A stretch of 64,000 nt of DNA from Deltaproteobacteria bacterium (GTDB lineage Bacteria > Myxococcota_A > Polyangia > JAAYKL01). Numbering within the stretch: position 1 is the first letter of the stretch; each line of letters starts with the position of its first letter. This document shows positions 1 to 8,760 of the stretch, piece by piece. The DNA is taken from assembly GCA_016935665.1 (NCBI GenBank), contig JAFGQN010000204.1, forward strand, positions 1 through 64,000, given 5' to 3'. A model generated the notes under the pieces. The model did not search any database. It had not been told where the DNA came from and saw only the letters and a list, made by a program, of their open reading frames with translations. The translations under genes and the position numbers were made by a program.

Positions 1-1
1 A

Positions 2-2305
2 GCAAATTCAGACGAAATCCGGGCCACCCAGTCCGCAAACACCTTGAATCTCGAGAAAATCACCTTAAGTGATCGGCATTGGGGCTACACGCCATCGGAG
101 CTGTTGTCCGGCGCGGTGAAATACGACCGGATTATTCATCCGGATGACCTTGAGCGAGTCACACGGGAGGTGGATTTTTTCAATAGGCAGGCGGATTTAA
201 AAAATTTTGTTCATGAGCCGTATCGAATTGTGTCCTCAAAGGGCGAAACGCGGTGGGTTGAAGACAGAACATATTTGCGACGAAACGAATCGGGAGACAT
301 TACGCACTATCGCGGCGTCCTGATTGACATTACAAACCGGATTGCGCTGGAGCAGGCGTTGCGGCAAAGCGAGGAACGTCTGGCCATGGCACTGGCCGGC
401 GCCAACGAGGGCATCTGGGACTGGGACCTCTCAACGGATAACGTGTATTTCGATTCGGGCTACTACCGAATGGCAGGTTACCCGCCCAATGACTTTCCAT
501 CCACGTTCACCGAATGGAATAAGCGCATTCACAAAGACGATGTTGCGCAAGTCAACGCAACCCTGTCAGATTACCTTGCCGGTTCGCTGGAATCCTACGA
601 AGTGGAGTTCAGATTTTTACGCAAAGACGGCAGCTATATGTGGATTCTGGCCAAAGGAAAAACGGTTGCCGGGGACACGCCAAAGTACCCGACGCGATTT
701 TTGGGCACCCACATTGACATCACGTTGCGCAAGCAAATGGAGCAGGCCCTCCTCAACAGCGAGAGTCGACTGAGCGAAGCGCAAAAACTGGCGGGGCTGG
801 GGTACTGGGATTGGAATATCAGCACTGGAGAAGTCACATGGTCGGATGAAGTCTTCAAAATATTTCATTTGGACCCGTCGTCGTTCACGCCACAAATCGA
901 CTCCATCATGCAGCTGTCACCGTGGCCGGAATACCAGAATCGCCACGAGGAACTTATCCAGCGCAGCATTGAAAAAAAAGAGAAGGGCAGTTACGATCAG
1001 AAATTTTTACGGCCGGATGGCAGTATTGGCTACTATTCTTCTTCGTTCAAAGGCGAGTACGACAGCGACGGCAATCTCACATCAATGCACGGAACAGTGA
1101 TGGATATTACGGAACGAAAAATCCAGGAGTCCGAATTGAAGCGTCTGCGCAATTATCTTGGAAACATTATTGATTCCATGCCTTCCATTCTCATAACCGT
1201 GGATGGCGATTGCAATGTCACCCAGTGGAACAGTCAGGCCGCGCAGGCGACCGGACTGAGTTTTGAGGCGGCAAGGACAAGACCGCTGGAAACGGTGTTC
1301 CCCCGGTTTGCCACAGAAATGGAGACAGTCAGAAAGTCCATTCGCGAGCGTCGGGTCATCACCGTGCCACGGATTGAACACACATTGGCAAAGGAAACCC
1401 ACTTTGACGCCATCACCATTTATCCGCTGATTGCAGAAGGCGACGATGGCGCTGTTATTCGTGTGGATGACGTCACCGAACAGGTTCACATGGAAGAAAT
1501 GATGATTCAGAGTGAAAAGATGCTCTCCGTCGGTGGGCTCGCCGCAGGTATGGCGCATGAGATAAACAACCCACTGGCCGGCATGCTGCAGACAGCAAAC
1601 GTCATGCGGACGCGGCTGGAGAATCTCGAACTGCCTGCCAATATCCGGGCGGCAGAAGAGGTGGGCGTTTCTCCCCTTGAAATTAAACGTTTCATGGAGA
1701 AAAGAAATATTTTCAGGATGCTCGATACCATCGACAAATCCGGTAAATGGATGGCGTCCATTGTAGAGAACATGCTCAATTTCGCCAGGAAGTCCACGAC
1801 CCGTATTGCCCCCAACGCCATGGAGGAACTGCTGGATAAAACCGTTGAACTCGCGGCGACAGATTACGATTTAAAAAAACAATACAGCTTTAAAACAATT
1901 GAAATAAAACGGGAATATGCCAACGCAAAGACCATTGTCCCATGCGAAGGGGCGTCCATCCAACAGGTGTTTCTCAACATTTTCCGCAACGGGGCGCAGG
2001 CGATGATGAAGCATGGGACACAGGCTCCCCATTTCATATTGCGAACACGAACCGATTTGGCAAAAGGGGTGGCCATTATAGAAATCGAAGACAATGGTCC
2101 CGGGATGGATGCCCAATCCCGAACACGCATTTTTGAACCATTTTATACCACCAGGTCACCAGGGGTCGGCACGGGGCTTGGTTTGAGCGTTTCCTATTTT
2201 ATCATCACTGACAATCATCATGGCAGTTTGACGGTGGAATCAAATCGAGGCGCCGGCGCCAAATTTGTCATTCAGCTGCCACTGACTCCGGCAAAAGCAG
2301 CTTAG
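2..2305 (+). CDS. Multi-PAS sensor histidine kinase (5' end outside window)
   Basis: The reading frame is open to the left edge, so the gene is partial; the first in-window start-like codon is a TTG at 44. Numbering from that TTG, there are about four PAS/PAC units (roughly residues 1-105, 110-235, 240-365 and 370-490), each of the first three ending in a typical DIT-plus-amphipathic-helix linker. A HisKA/HATPase_c transmitter follows. The H-box reads AHEINNPLAG with the phospho-acceptor His near residue 505. N-box (FLNIFRNGAQAM), G1 (DNGPGMD), F-box (FEPFYTT) and G2 (GTGLGLS) are all present, so the kinase core looks intact. No membrane segment is visible in the available part, which suggests a cytoplasmic sensor, though an upstream part could change that. 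No receiver domain is attached. Its stop lies 2 bp from the stop of the convergent transporter gene. The ligand and partner regulator are unknown; the orphan receivers at 7.5-8.5 kb are possible partners, by inference only. Confidence 0.9.
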   Translation, partial: ANSDEIRATQSANTLNLEKITLSDRHWGYTPSELLSGAVKYDRIIHPDDLERVTREVDFFNRQADLKNFVHEPYRIVSSKGETRWVEDRTYLRRNESGDITHYRGVLIDITNRIALEQALRQSEERLAMALAGANEGIWDWDLSTDNVYFDSGYYRMAGYPPNDFPSTFTEWNKRIHKDDVAQVNATLSDYLAGSLESYEVEFRFLRKDGSYMWILAKGKTVAGDTPKYPTRFLGTHIDITLRKQMEQALLNSESRLSEAQKLAGLGYWDWNISTGEVTWSDEVFKIFHLDPSSFTPQIDSIMQLSPWPEYQNRHEELIQRSIEKKEKGSYDQKFLRPDGSIGYYSSSFKGEYDSDGNLTSMHGTVMDITERKIQESELKRLRNYLGNIIDSMPSILITVDGDCNVTQWNSQAAQATGLSFEAARTRPLETVFPRFATEMETVRKSIRERRVITVPRIEHTLAKETHFDAITIYPLIAEGDDGAVIRVDDVTEQVHMEEMMIQSEKMLSVGGLAAGMAHEINNPLAGMLQTANVMRTRLENLELPANIRAAEEVGVSPLEIKRFMEKRNIFRMLDTIDKSGKWMASIVENMLNFARKSTTRIAPNAMEELLDKTVELAATDYDLKKQYSFKTIEIKREYANAKTIVPCEGASIQQVFLNIFRNGAQAMMKHGTQAPHFILRTRTDLAKGVAIIEIEDNGPGMDAQSRTRIFEPFYTTRSPGVGTGLGLSVSYFIITDNHHGSLTVESNRGAGAKFVIQLPLTPAKAA

Positions 2306-2307
2306 CG

Positions 2308-3567
2308 CTACCGGCCCTGCCCTGGCCCATTGCCTTTTACAAACGTAGCGAAAAAGAAAATGAGTATCAAAGAACCCACACCGGTGACCATCATGAGGTG
2401 TTCGGCGCCGTATGTGGTGATTATCCAGGCGCCCATTTTGCCCGCAACGGCGGATGCCAGGGTAAAGCGCACCAGGCTGGCCAGGTTCATGTAGGTGGAT
2501 TTCATGTGTTCGTGACTTCGGCGATCGATAAAATCGATGGTGCCCAGATGCAGCATACCAAATCCGGCGCCCTGCAGCGATGCGGCCGCCCACTTCCACA
2601 TAAATGGGGTGTCAATTGTAAACAGTGAAAAGAGCACCAGTCGAATCCCGTTGAGCAGCAATCCAAAAATAATGAGCCAGCGGTTGCCCAGTTTTTGAAT
2701 GAGCTGTCTGGAAAACAGCATCACCGGCACTTCGAATACGGTCCAGGTGCCAAACACCAGTCCCATTTCAAACGGACTGTCCAGCACATCATCGAAAAAA
2801 TAACTGGTATATAAAAATGACGCCGACCACAGGATGCCGCTGATAAGGGAAAATCCCAAAAAGAGCACAAAGAGCCGGTCCTTTTTGAGATGATCCCAGG
2901 GGATATGCGCCAGAGGTGACTTCTTTTTAAAGTTGAGACCTCTCAACGACACAATTCCCAGCACCAGAAACGCCACGGAACTGGCGTAGTAAATGATGGG
3001 CAAATGGTAATCCACGTGCAGTATCAGTCCCATGATGATGCACGCCACACTCCAGCCAAATGTGCCAAACACACGAATTTTTCCGTAGTCGTCGTGCTGA
3101 CCAATCCGGTTGAGATGGGTCATGGTTTCCCCGTCCACCGTGGGCACAATGGGCATGGAGAACATGTAGTAGGCCATCACGGCGGCAAACATCCAGGCAA
3201 ATTTTGTTTCCAGAGGCCAGTCGTTGGTAAAGCAGTCGCCGGACATTCCGGTAAGCAGTGTGAAGATGGCCACGGCAAAACAGAAAAAAGTGATAAGATG
3301 CCGGCCCAGCTGCAGTTTGTCCGCCATAATGCCTGCGGGAATGTTGGCGGCAATGCCCACCAGCGGCATGAAAAAATAAATCCAGCCAATTAAATCATTG
3401 GCCGGTGTGCCATCCGGATGCACCAGTGCGTGCTTAAAAAACACCGCGGAAAAGGGCGTCATGAATCCAGAGGAGATAAAAATAAAAAAATAGAGCGATT
3501 TTAAATAAGAACTCTGAACATCAGCGCCACGAAAGACGCCGCGGGTTGGGGATGCTGTTGTATTCAT
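2308..3567 (-). CDS. MFS transporter (MFS_1-like, nucleoside/sugar symporter type)
   Basis: A polytopic protein of about 420 residues with some 12 hydrophobic segments. The region between TM4 and TM5 carries YGKIRVFGTFGWSVA, which resembles the Y-G-R/K-hydrophobic-R-hydrophobic-G-S/T-hydrophobic-G signature of the NupG/LacY-related MFS_1-like families. This suggests proton-coupled import of a nucleoside, sugar or similar small molecule across the inner membrane, but the substrate cannot be told. The frame extends to a GTG at 3609. I chose the ATG at 3567 because it leaves a normal N-terminal tail before TM1; neither start has a clear Shine-Dalgarno. It is convergent with the histidine kinase, and the next gene upstream, the MocR regulator, is on the same strand. 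A regulatory link is possible but nothing shows it directly. Confidence 0.85.
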   Translation of the reverse strand: MNTTASPTRGVFRGADVQSSYLKSLYFFIFISSGFMTPFSAVFFKHALVHPDGTPANDLIGWIYFFMPLVGIAANIPAGIMADKLQLGRHLITFFCFAVAIFTLLTGMSGDCFTNDWPLETKFAWMFAAVMAYYMFSMPIVPTVDGETMTHLNRIGQHDDYGKIRVFGTFGWSVACIIMGLILHVDYHLPIIYYASSVAFLVLGIVSLRGLNFKKKSPLAHIPWDHLKKDRLFVLFLGFSLISGILWSASFLYTSYFFDDVLDSPFEMGLVFGTWTVFEVPVMLFSRQLIQKLGNRWLIIFGLLLNGIRLVLFSLFTIDTPFMWKWAAASLQGAGFGMLHLGTIDFIDRRSHEHMKSTYMNLASLVRFTLASAVAGKMGAWIITTYGAEHLMMVTGVGSLILIFFFATFVKGNGPGQGR

Positions 3568-3732
3568 GAAATATGCGACAAATTCAGATAATGGTTCAGG
3601 GGCCGTCACGTATCTGCGGCCGCGTCAATGCGCCCCATTGGGCAATGCGCCTCTCTTATACAGCTTTAATGGGGCAGTTCAACACAATCCTTTGAAAATG
3701 AGGGCGCGACAATGGCGTGACCATGCGGGAAA

Positions 3733-5121
3733 TCACAGCAGTATCTGCTTTAAAATTCCAATCCCCTTGTCTATTTTTTCGGGTGACAGCATCCCAAATC
3801 CAAGGATAATGGTATCATCGAACGACGTATCGGTTCCGGCATGCTCCCAGACCGGATAAACGCGGACGCCTGCCTGTTCAAGGTTATCCAGAAGATTCTT
3901 TGAAAAGACGACGCCTGGAAACTGAACGCACAGGTGAAGTCCGGCATTTTCGCCAATAATTTTAGCTCGTTCCCCCATGTGTTGCTGCAGACACGCCAAC
4001 AGAAAATCGCGCTTTGACCGGTATCGCTTTTTCATTTTCATAAGATGCCGATAATAGTGGCCACCGCGGATAAACCGCGCCAGCACCAACTGATCGAACA
4101 CGGAGTTGTGTAAATCGGTCAGCCATTTCATCTGCCTTGCCCCCGCAATCAATGAGGGCGGCAATACCAGATAACCGATACGCAGGGCGGGACTTAAGGT
4201 TTTACTGAAGGTGCCAATATAAATGACTCGCTTTGGACACAGCCCCTGCACTGCACTGATGGGGTGACCATCAAAACGGTATTCACTGTCGTAATCATCT
4301 TCAACGATGTAGCAATTGGATTTTTGCGCGTATTCAATCAGTTTCACGCGCCTTTTTGCCGAAAGAATGGCGCCCAGCGGGTACTGATGCGATGGCGTGA
4401 CATAGATGCACCTGGGCGCTTTGTGGCTGGGCAATGCCGACGTGCACAATCCCCACTGGTCCGTGGGAACCGGATAAATTTCTGCCCCCAGCTTTTGCAG
4501 AATCCTGCGAATATCCACTGTGATTGGATTTTCAATGACGGCCAAAGGATGGGATTGCCCCTCAAACAGTGCGCTGCCGGCAATGCCGATGGCCTGTGTG
4601 GTGCCGGATGTAATGAGAATCGATGCGGGATCACAGCGGACACCTCTGTAGGTCTGCAAATATGTGGCGATTTCTCTGCGCAGTTCAATGTGCCCTTCGG
4701 GGGCTCCGTAACCCAGTTCCGCCGGCGTAATATGGTCCATGACGTCTCGGTACAACTGTCCAAAACGCTTGACCGGGAACACGGACAAATCGGGCAGACC
4801 GGATTTGAAATCCACAATATCGGACCGATACGGCATAAACCCGGTGGGGGCAATGGCGCCCAGGGACGCGGTGGCATTGGTTCCAAGTGCAACGTTGTCG
4901 TTCACGTAACACCCGGAGCCCGTTTTGGCGACCACGTACCCTTCGGCCACCAGCCGCTCCACCGCGACCAGCACCGTATTGCGGGACACCCCCAGTTCCT
5001 CTGCCATCACCCGCGACGGCAGAAGGCGCGTCCCCGATGAAAGGGCGCCATCGAGTATCTGTTGTCGAAGCAGCAAAAAGATCTTTTCCTGCAGATGCAT
5101 CTGTTTGGGTTCATTCATCAT
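3733..5121 (-). CDS. MocR-type GntR/aminotransferase-fold transcriptional regulator
   Basis: The N-terminal 70-80 residues form a GntR winged helix (LPSRVMAEELGVSRNTV recognition region). The remaining ~350 residues are a fold-type I aminotransferase domain with the PLP lysine in GTFSKTLSPALRIGY at about residue 307. This two-part build and the length (462 residues) are standard for MocR regulators, which sense PLP adducts or amino-acid-like ligands and bind DNA as head-to-tail dimers. The frame runs up to a TTG at 5148. I place the start at the ATG at 5121; a GGAGAG stands 13 nt upstream, and a TTG at 5127 would have better spacing, so the exact start is uncertain. The gene is divergent from the EamA-type exporter, a common arrangement in which the MocR protein controls the transporter. 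Repeated CCAATT boxes lie between them. Confidence 0.9.
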   Translation of the reverse strand: MMNEPKQMHLQEKIFLLLRQQILDGALSSGTRLLPSRVMAEELGVSRNTVLVAVERLVAEGYVVAKTGSGCYVNDNVALGTNATASLGAIAPTGFMPYRSDIVDFKSGLPDLSVFPVKRFGQLYRDVMDHITPAELGYGAPEGHIELRREIATYLQTYRGVRCDPASILITSGTTQAIGIAGSALFEGQSHPLAVIENPITVDIRRILQKLGAEIYPVPTDQWGLCTSALPSHKAPRCIYVTPSHQYPLGAILSAKRRVKLIEYAQKSNCYIVEDDYDSEYRFDGHPISAVQGLCPKRVIYIGTFSKTLSPALRIGYLVLPPSLIAGARQMKWLTDLHNSVFDQLVLARFIRGGHYYRHLMKMKKRYRSKRDFLLACLQQHMGERAKIIGENAGLHLCVQFPGVVFSKNLLDNLEQAGVRVYPVWEHAGTDTSFDDTIILGFGMLSPEKIDKGIGILKQILL

Positions 5122-5126
5122 TTTCA

Positions 5127-5174
5127 AATTGGTTCTCTCCCAAATCAAATAATTGGCTCTTCACCATACCAATT
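5127..5174. promoter_or_regulatory. Candidate MocR operator: three CCAATT boxes
   Basis: The divergent intergenic region holds AATTGG at 5127-5132 and 5151-5156, a direct repeat 24 bp apart, each followed by a CTCT-like tail. An inverted copy, CCAATT, lies at 5169-5174. Several characterised MocR regulators (GabR, PdxR, TauR) bind repeated short boxes near divergent promoters, so this is a plausible operator. Binding is inferred. Confidence 0.45.
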
Positions 5175-5214
5175 AAATTACAGACACTCATCAAGGGATG
5201 TAAAGGAGTGTTTG

Positions 5215-6114
5215 ATGAATATTCTGATAATGTCGACAGCCATGTTTCTTGCGGGCTCCAGTATTGTGGTCGCTAAAAAGCTCATCTGTACCATGCCCGT
5301 ATTTCTCGCCAATGAACTCAGCCTGCTGCTGGCGTTGCTTATTCTGCTACCGGTGGGCGTCCGCCATTTGACGCAAGTGGCCCCCCGCGATGCCGTCGCG
5401 CTGTTTAAAATGCTGCGATGGCCCTTTTTGCAGGCGCTGTTTGGCATGGCCCTGTTTCGCGTGCTTATGTTTTTGGGACTGCAACATCTGTCCGCCATTG
5501 ACGGGGGACTGGTCACGGCCACCACACCGGGAGTCATGGCGCTGCTGGCATTTGTGCTGTTGCGTGAAAAAACCAACATCATGCGAATCGTTGGCATCCT
5601 GCTCGCGGTAAGTGGAGTGGCGGTGCTTCACTGGCACAACACGGCATCCGGCGGCTCGGCGGTGGGGGTTGTGCTCATTTTACTGGCGACGGCCTGCGAA
5701 GCGATGCTGACCATTTTCAGAAAGATGGAAAAGGCGCCCATATCCCCGCTTTCCAATACGTTTTACATCGTTGTGTTCAGTAGTGTGCTGCTCGCGCCGG
5801 CGACGGTTGTGGAGGGACAATGGCCATCCATAATCTCCCTGTCGCTGGAGGAATGGATGGGGTGTCTGTACATGGGATGGATTGCCACCGTGCTTGCGTA
5901 CTGGTGCTGGGGATATGCATCTGCTCACCTGGAGGCAGGCGTTACCGGGATTATCACCGCCATGATGCCCCTGTCGGCCACAGTCATCTCTATTGTGTGG
6001 CTCGGCGAACCCCCTGGATTGCAGCACCTGCTGGGCGGCCTGTGCGTTATTTCCTCAATCTTTGTCATCACTGCACCGTTTGACGCCTGGATGGATCGGA
6101 GACAAAGGACATGA
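5215..6114 (+). CDS. EamA/DMT-superfamily exporter
   Basis: An inner-membrane transporter of 299 residues with about ten hydrophobic helices in two EamA repeats of ~140 residues, the usual size for drug/metabolite exporters that release amino acids or related metabolites. The frame is open further upstream to 5062, but the ATG at 5215 has a strong AAAGGAG at 5202-5208 with 6-nt spacing, and the protein then begins directly in TM1. It is divergent from the MocR regulator, which suggests control by it. The 3' end overlaps the 3' end of the convergent MFS gene by 47 bp. The substrate is unknown. Confidence 0.9.
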   Translation: MNILIMSTAMFLAGSSIVVAKKLICTMPVFLANELSLLLALLILLPVGVRHLTQVAPRDAVALFKMLRWPFLQALFGMALFRVLMFLGLQHLSAIDGGLVTATTPGVMALLAFVLLREKTNIMRIVGILLAVSGVAVLHWHNTASGGSAVGVVLILLATACEAMLTIFRKMEKAPISPLSNTFYIVVFSSVLLAPATVVEGQWPSIISLSLEEWMGCLYMGWIATVLAYWCWGYASAHLEAGVTGIITAMMPLSATVISIVWLGEPPGLQHLLGGLCVISSIFVITAPFDAWMDRRQRT

Positions 6115-7366
6115 GCAGCAGTCCGATGGCGAAGAATACGCCGATGGACAGCACGGCCATTCGCTGACTGCTGAATGCATCCGAGACGAGTCCAAACACC
6201 AGGGGGCCAACAATGGCCGACCCCTTGCCGGCAAATGCCATGAAACCGAAAAACTCCCCACTGCGTCCCTCTGGCGCCAGCTGTCCCACAAACGCACGGC
6301 TGGTTGCCTGAGAGGCGCCGATGCACAGAGACGCTAAAACGGCCACTGCCCAAAAGCAGGTTTGTGCGCCGTCCACTGTAAACAGTCCTGGCCATGCGGC
6401 GAGTTCTGATCCGAAAACCACCGCCAGCCACATCAGCAACGTGATAACGATGGTTCGCTTTCCCCCTTTGGCTTCGGCGATGCGCCCGAACACATAGGCG
6501 CCAGGGGCCGCAATTACATTCATAACAATAATTAAAACGATATTCTGTGTGGTGGTAAATGCCAGCGAATCCTTTGAAAACGCCACCGCAAACACAATAA
6601 TGGTGGCCACTGCGTTGTTGTAAAAAAAGAACGCGGCAAGGAACTTGAGCAGGTTTTTGTAGTTGCCCAGTTCCAGGACAGTTGAAACAAAGCGACGCGT
6701 TCCCATTTGAATGGATTTAATGGCGCCTGCCGGGGTTTCGGGTTTGCTGTCACGCAGCAAAGCAAACGCGGGAATGGCGAACACCGCAAACCAGACCGAT
6801 ACAATGAGGGGTATCAGATGCAGCCAGGTTCCCCCCATTGCAATGGGCAAACAAATCAGCAGGCAACCCAATCCTCCCAAATATCCCAGAGCCCAGCCCG
6901 CGCCACTCAATCGATCCATTTGAGCGGGGGGCACGAGGGTTGGCAAAAATGAATTGTAAAACACCTGCGACCCCTCAAATCCGACTAACGCCAGAACAAA
7001 AGCGCCAAACGCCAGCATGACAGTCCCGGGTCCGGTAAAAGTCAGCGCGGCTGTGGCCACCATGCACAGCAGGGCAAAACTCACCAGGAAAAACCGTCGT
7101 TTCCCCGAAAAATCAGCGATGGCCCCCAGCAGAGGCGCCGTCAGAAAAACCACGGCGGCCCCCAGTGAGTTGGCCATTCCCCACAGTTTATCGGATTCGC
7201 CCACTTTATCGGCGCCAACCACCACGTCCTTGAAATAAATCACGTAAATGGCTGTGATAATTACAGTTGGAAACGGTGAATTGGCAAAATCAAAGAGACA
7301 CCAGCTGAATCGCTGTGCCTTGGTGGACATGGCAGGGACGTCTACAGTACTGTTTTCGATATTCAT
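6068..7366 (-). CDS. MFS transporter of the UMF1 (Atg22-like) type
   Basis: A protein of 432 residues with about 12 hydrophobic segments. The N-terminus carries FSWCLFDFANSPFPTVIIT, which matches the W-x-x-x-D-W/F-A-N-S-A/P-F motif at the start of UMF1-family proteins. These relatives of yeast Atg22 are thought to export amino acids or other small molecules; the bacterial substrate is generally unknown. It starts with an ATG at 7366. The coding sequence converges with and overlaps the exporter on the other strand (6068-6114). Upstream, between this gene and the response regulator, lies a long inverted repeat. Confidence 0.85.
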   Translation of the reverse strand: MNIENSTVDVPAMSTKAQRFSWCLFDFANSPFPTVIITAIYVIYFKDVVVGADKVGESDKLWGMANSLGAAVVFLTAPLLGAIADFSGKRRFFLVSFALLCMVATAALTFTGPGTVMLAFGAFVLALVGFEGSQVFYNSFLPTLVPPAQMDRLSGAGWALGYLGGLGCLLICLPIAMGGTWLHLIPLIVSVWFAVFAIPAFALLRDSKPETPAGAIKSIQMGTRRFVSTVLELGNYKNLLKFLAAFFFYNNAVATIIVFAVAFSKDSLAFTTTQNIVLIIVMNVIAAPGAYVFGRIAEAKGGKRTIVITLLMWLAVVFGSELAAWPGLFTVDGAQTCFWAVAVLASLCIGASQATSRAFVGQLAPEGRSGEFFGFMAFAGKGSAIVGPLVFGLVSDAFSSQRMAVLSIGVFFAIGLLLMSFVSDPSRRQTVQ

Positions 7367-7393
7367 GCAGGCACTCTATTGCGAGAACATCAT

Positions 7394-7445
7394 TGTGGCA
7401 ATAATTTGCAGGCAATCAACGCCGAATTGTTCCGTTATTGCCACA
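7394..7445. repeat. Perfect 11-bp inverted repeat with 30-nt loop
   Basis: TGTGGCAATAA at 7394-7404 is exactly complementary to TTATTGCCACA at 7435-7445. It sits in the 102-bp gap between the stop of the response regulator and the start of the UMF1 transporter, both on the minus strand. No T-run follows on either strand, so it is not a standard intrinsic terminator. It may be a two-site operator or a leader-RNA hairpin. Confidence 0.7.
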
Positions 7446-7468
7446 TACGCATCGCTGCCATGCCGGCG

Positions 7469-7906
7469 TCAATTCGCCAGAGATTCGACGATACCTTCGA
7501 AAGACACGGGCTTGATATGATAATGCTGAATCAGGCCGGACCGGATGTGGGGCGCAAACAGCGCCGGGTCGTTGGCTGAAATCATCACTCTGGCCATCGC
7601 CGGGTAATTGATAGCCACCTGAGCCAGCAACCAGATCCCATTGTATGTGGGCATGTCGAAATCGGTAATAATGGCTTCAAAATCACCTGTGGCCAACCGC
7701 ACCGCCGCCATCTCGGCATTCGGCGCGGTCTCTACAATGAAATGTTTGGTTAGAAATCTCCTCAATGCCCGCAATACAGATCCGTCATCATCCACCACGA
7801 GCACCTTTTTCTTCTCGCTTTGCCTGGAAATTCCAAACTGGACCAATTCGGTTTTCAATGCGCGTACTGCCATGATTCCCCCAAATTTAATTGTGTTGTG
7901 GAACAT
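7469..7906 (-). CDS. Single-domain response regulator (CheY-like)
   Basis: A 145-residue protein made of a short N-terminal tail and one receiver domain. Visible residues are the acidic triad VVDDD, the phospho-acceptor Asp82 in ITDFDMP, the MISA Ser/Thr position and the conserved Lys in HIKP. No DNA-binding or enzymatic output domain is present. The last part, SGLIQHYHIKP, closely resembles SGLIQCFLNKP in the neighbouring regulator at 8095, so the two are paralogues. The partner kinase is not identifiable; hybrid or PAS kinases at either edge of the window are possible. It is probably expressed apart from its neighbour because a terminator lies between them. Confidence 0.88.
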   Translation of the reverse strand: MFHNTIKFGGIMAVRALKTELVQFGISRQSEKKKVLVVDDDGSVLRALRRFLTKHFIVETAPNAEMAAVRLATGDFEAIITDFDMPTYNGIWLLAQVAINYPAMARVMISANDPALFAPHIRSGLIQHYHIKPVSFEGIVESLAN

Positions 7907-8046
7907 GCTACTGTACCAATGTATAGCATGAACTCCTGTCCAGGCAAAAAATAAATGACAGGCAGCGTGTTCCCTTTACCCCAGGGAATTGAAACCGTTA
8001 CTCCGCCGGCTCACGTTCCTCTGGCAGTTAAGTTATTAAGATATTT

Positions 8047-8073
8047 AAAAAAATCAGCTGGCGTTGTCGCCAG
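8047..8073 (-). terminator. Intrinsic terminator downstream of response regulator
   Basis: On the minus strand CTGGCG-acaa-CGCCAG forms a 6-bp GC-rich stem with a 4-nt loop, followed after four bases by seven T (7 A at 8047-8053 on the plus strand). It begins 22 nt past the stop of the 8095-8541 gene. Confidence 0.75.
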
Positions 8074-8094
8074 ATTTACTATGGAGGAATTCCT

Positions 8095-8541
8095 TTAAAG
8101 CATCATTAGTCCAATGACAAAATTCCGCAACGCGTCACCGGCAAGGGGCTTGTTTAAAAAGCATTGGATGAGTCCCGACTTCATATAAGGTGCAAAACGT
8201 TCCTGTTCTCCGGCACTTGTGAGTATTCGAATGGTATTGGGGGAATGACGGCGGGTTTGCTCCAGCAACCACAAGCCATTTCTGCCTGGCATGTCGCAAT
8301 CGGTGATAACTACTGAATATCCGTTTCTGCGAATCAGATACAACGCTTCGTCTGAACAGGCCGCAACATCGATTTCCCAGTGTTTTCTTAGAACTCTGGC
8401 CATTCCCCGCAATGCAACCGGCGAATCATCCACCAGCAACACCGAGAATTGTGTATGAACGTCCACCGCTCCGGTATCCGGATAGCTGTCGCGTTGCGCG
8501 GCAATGGCAGCTTCAATGCCAGACTCTGTGGACCTGTTCAT
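8095..8541 (-). CDS. Single-domain response regulator (paralogue of 7469-7906)
   Basis: A 148-residue CheY-like receiver with VDDS at the acidic pocket, phospho-acceptor Asp81 in ITDCDMP, the TSA switch residue and the NKP lysine; no output domain. The frame continues upstream to 8598, but the ATG at 8541 has a GGTGAT just before it and gives a shorter, more usual N-terminal tail. It is the paralogue of the downstream regulator: both end in A-P-(H/Y)-(I/M)-(R/K)-SGLIQ. It lies next to a YjfB-like motility gene, so a link to motility control is possible but unproven. Confidence 0.87.
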   Translation of the reverse strand: MNRSTESGIEAAIAAQRDSYPDTGAVDVHTQFSVLLVDDSPVALRGMARVLRKHWEIDVAACSDEALYLIRRNGYSVVITDCDMPGRNGLWLLEQTRRHSPNTIRILTSAGEQERFAPYMKSGLIQCFLNKPLAGDALRNFVIGLMML

Positions 8542-8642
8542 AGTTATCACCAAATTGTTGCACTTGCTATATAATCCCACTTTTCCATCGCAAGTCAATT
8601 TTTAATTGAAAAACTTTACAGAATTTCCAATTTATTTTTTTC

Positions 8643-8669
8643 TCAAGTATTCGCTGGGGCCGCCGATGT
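8643..8669 (+). promoter_or_regulatory. Candidate sigma-28 (FliA-type) promoter of yjfB-like gene
   Basis: TCAA at 8643-8646, then exactly 15 nt, then GCCGATGT at 8662-8669. This is close to the flagellar sigma-28 consensus TAAA-N15-GCCGATAA (9 of 12 positions). It lies about 90 bp upstream of the GTG of a YjfB-family motility gene, which fits functionally. Confidence 0.45.
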
Positions 8670-8760
8670 ATGGGTGTAGGATATGGCGCAGCAAGGATGG
8701 CGCCCCCAATGGAAATCTTACGCCAGCGCAAGGCTGCAGGTTGCAGCAAGGAGGCCCCCG

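Noticed and set aside
4264-5040. A 258-codon plus frame opposite the MocR gene
   Set aside because: The minus frame has clear GntR and aminotransferase motifs; this one is rich in Gly, Arg, Cys and His as expected for an antisense shadow.
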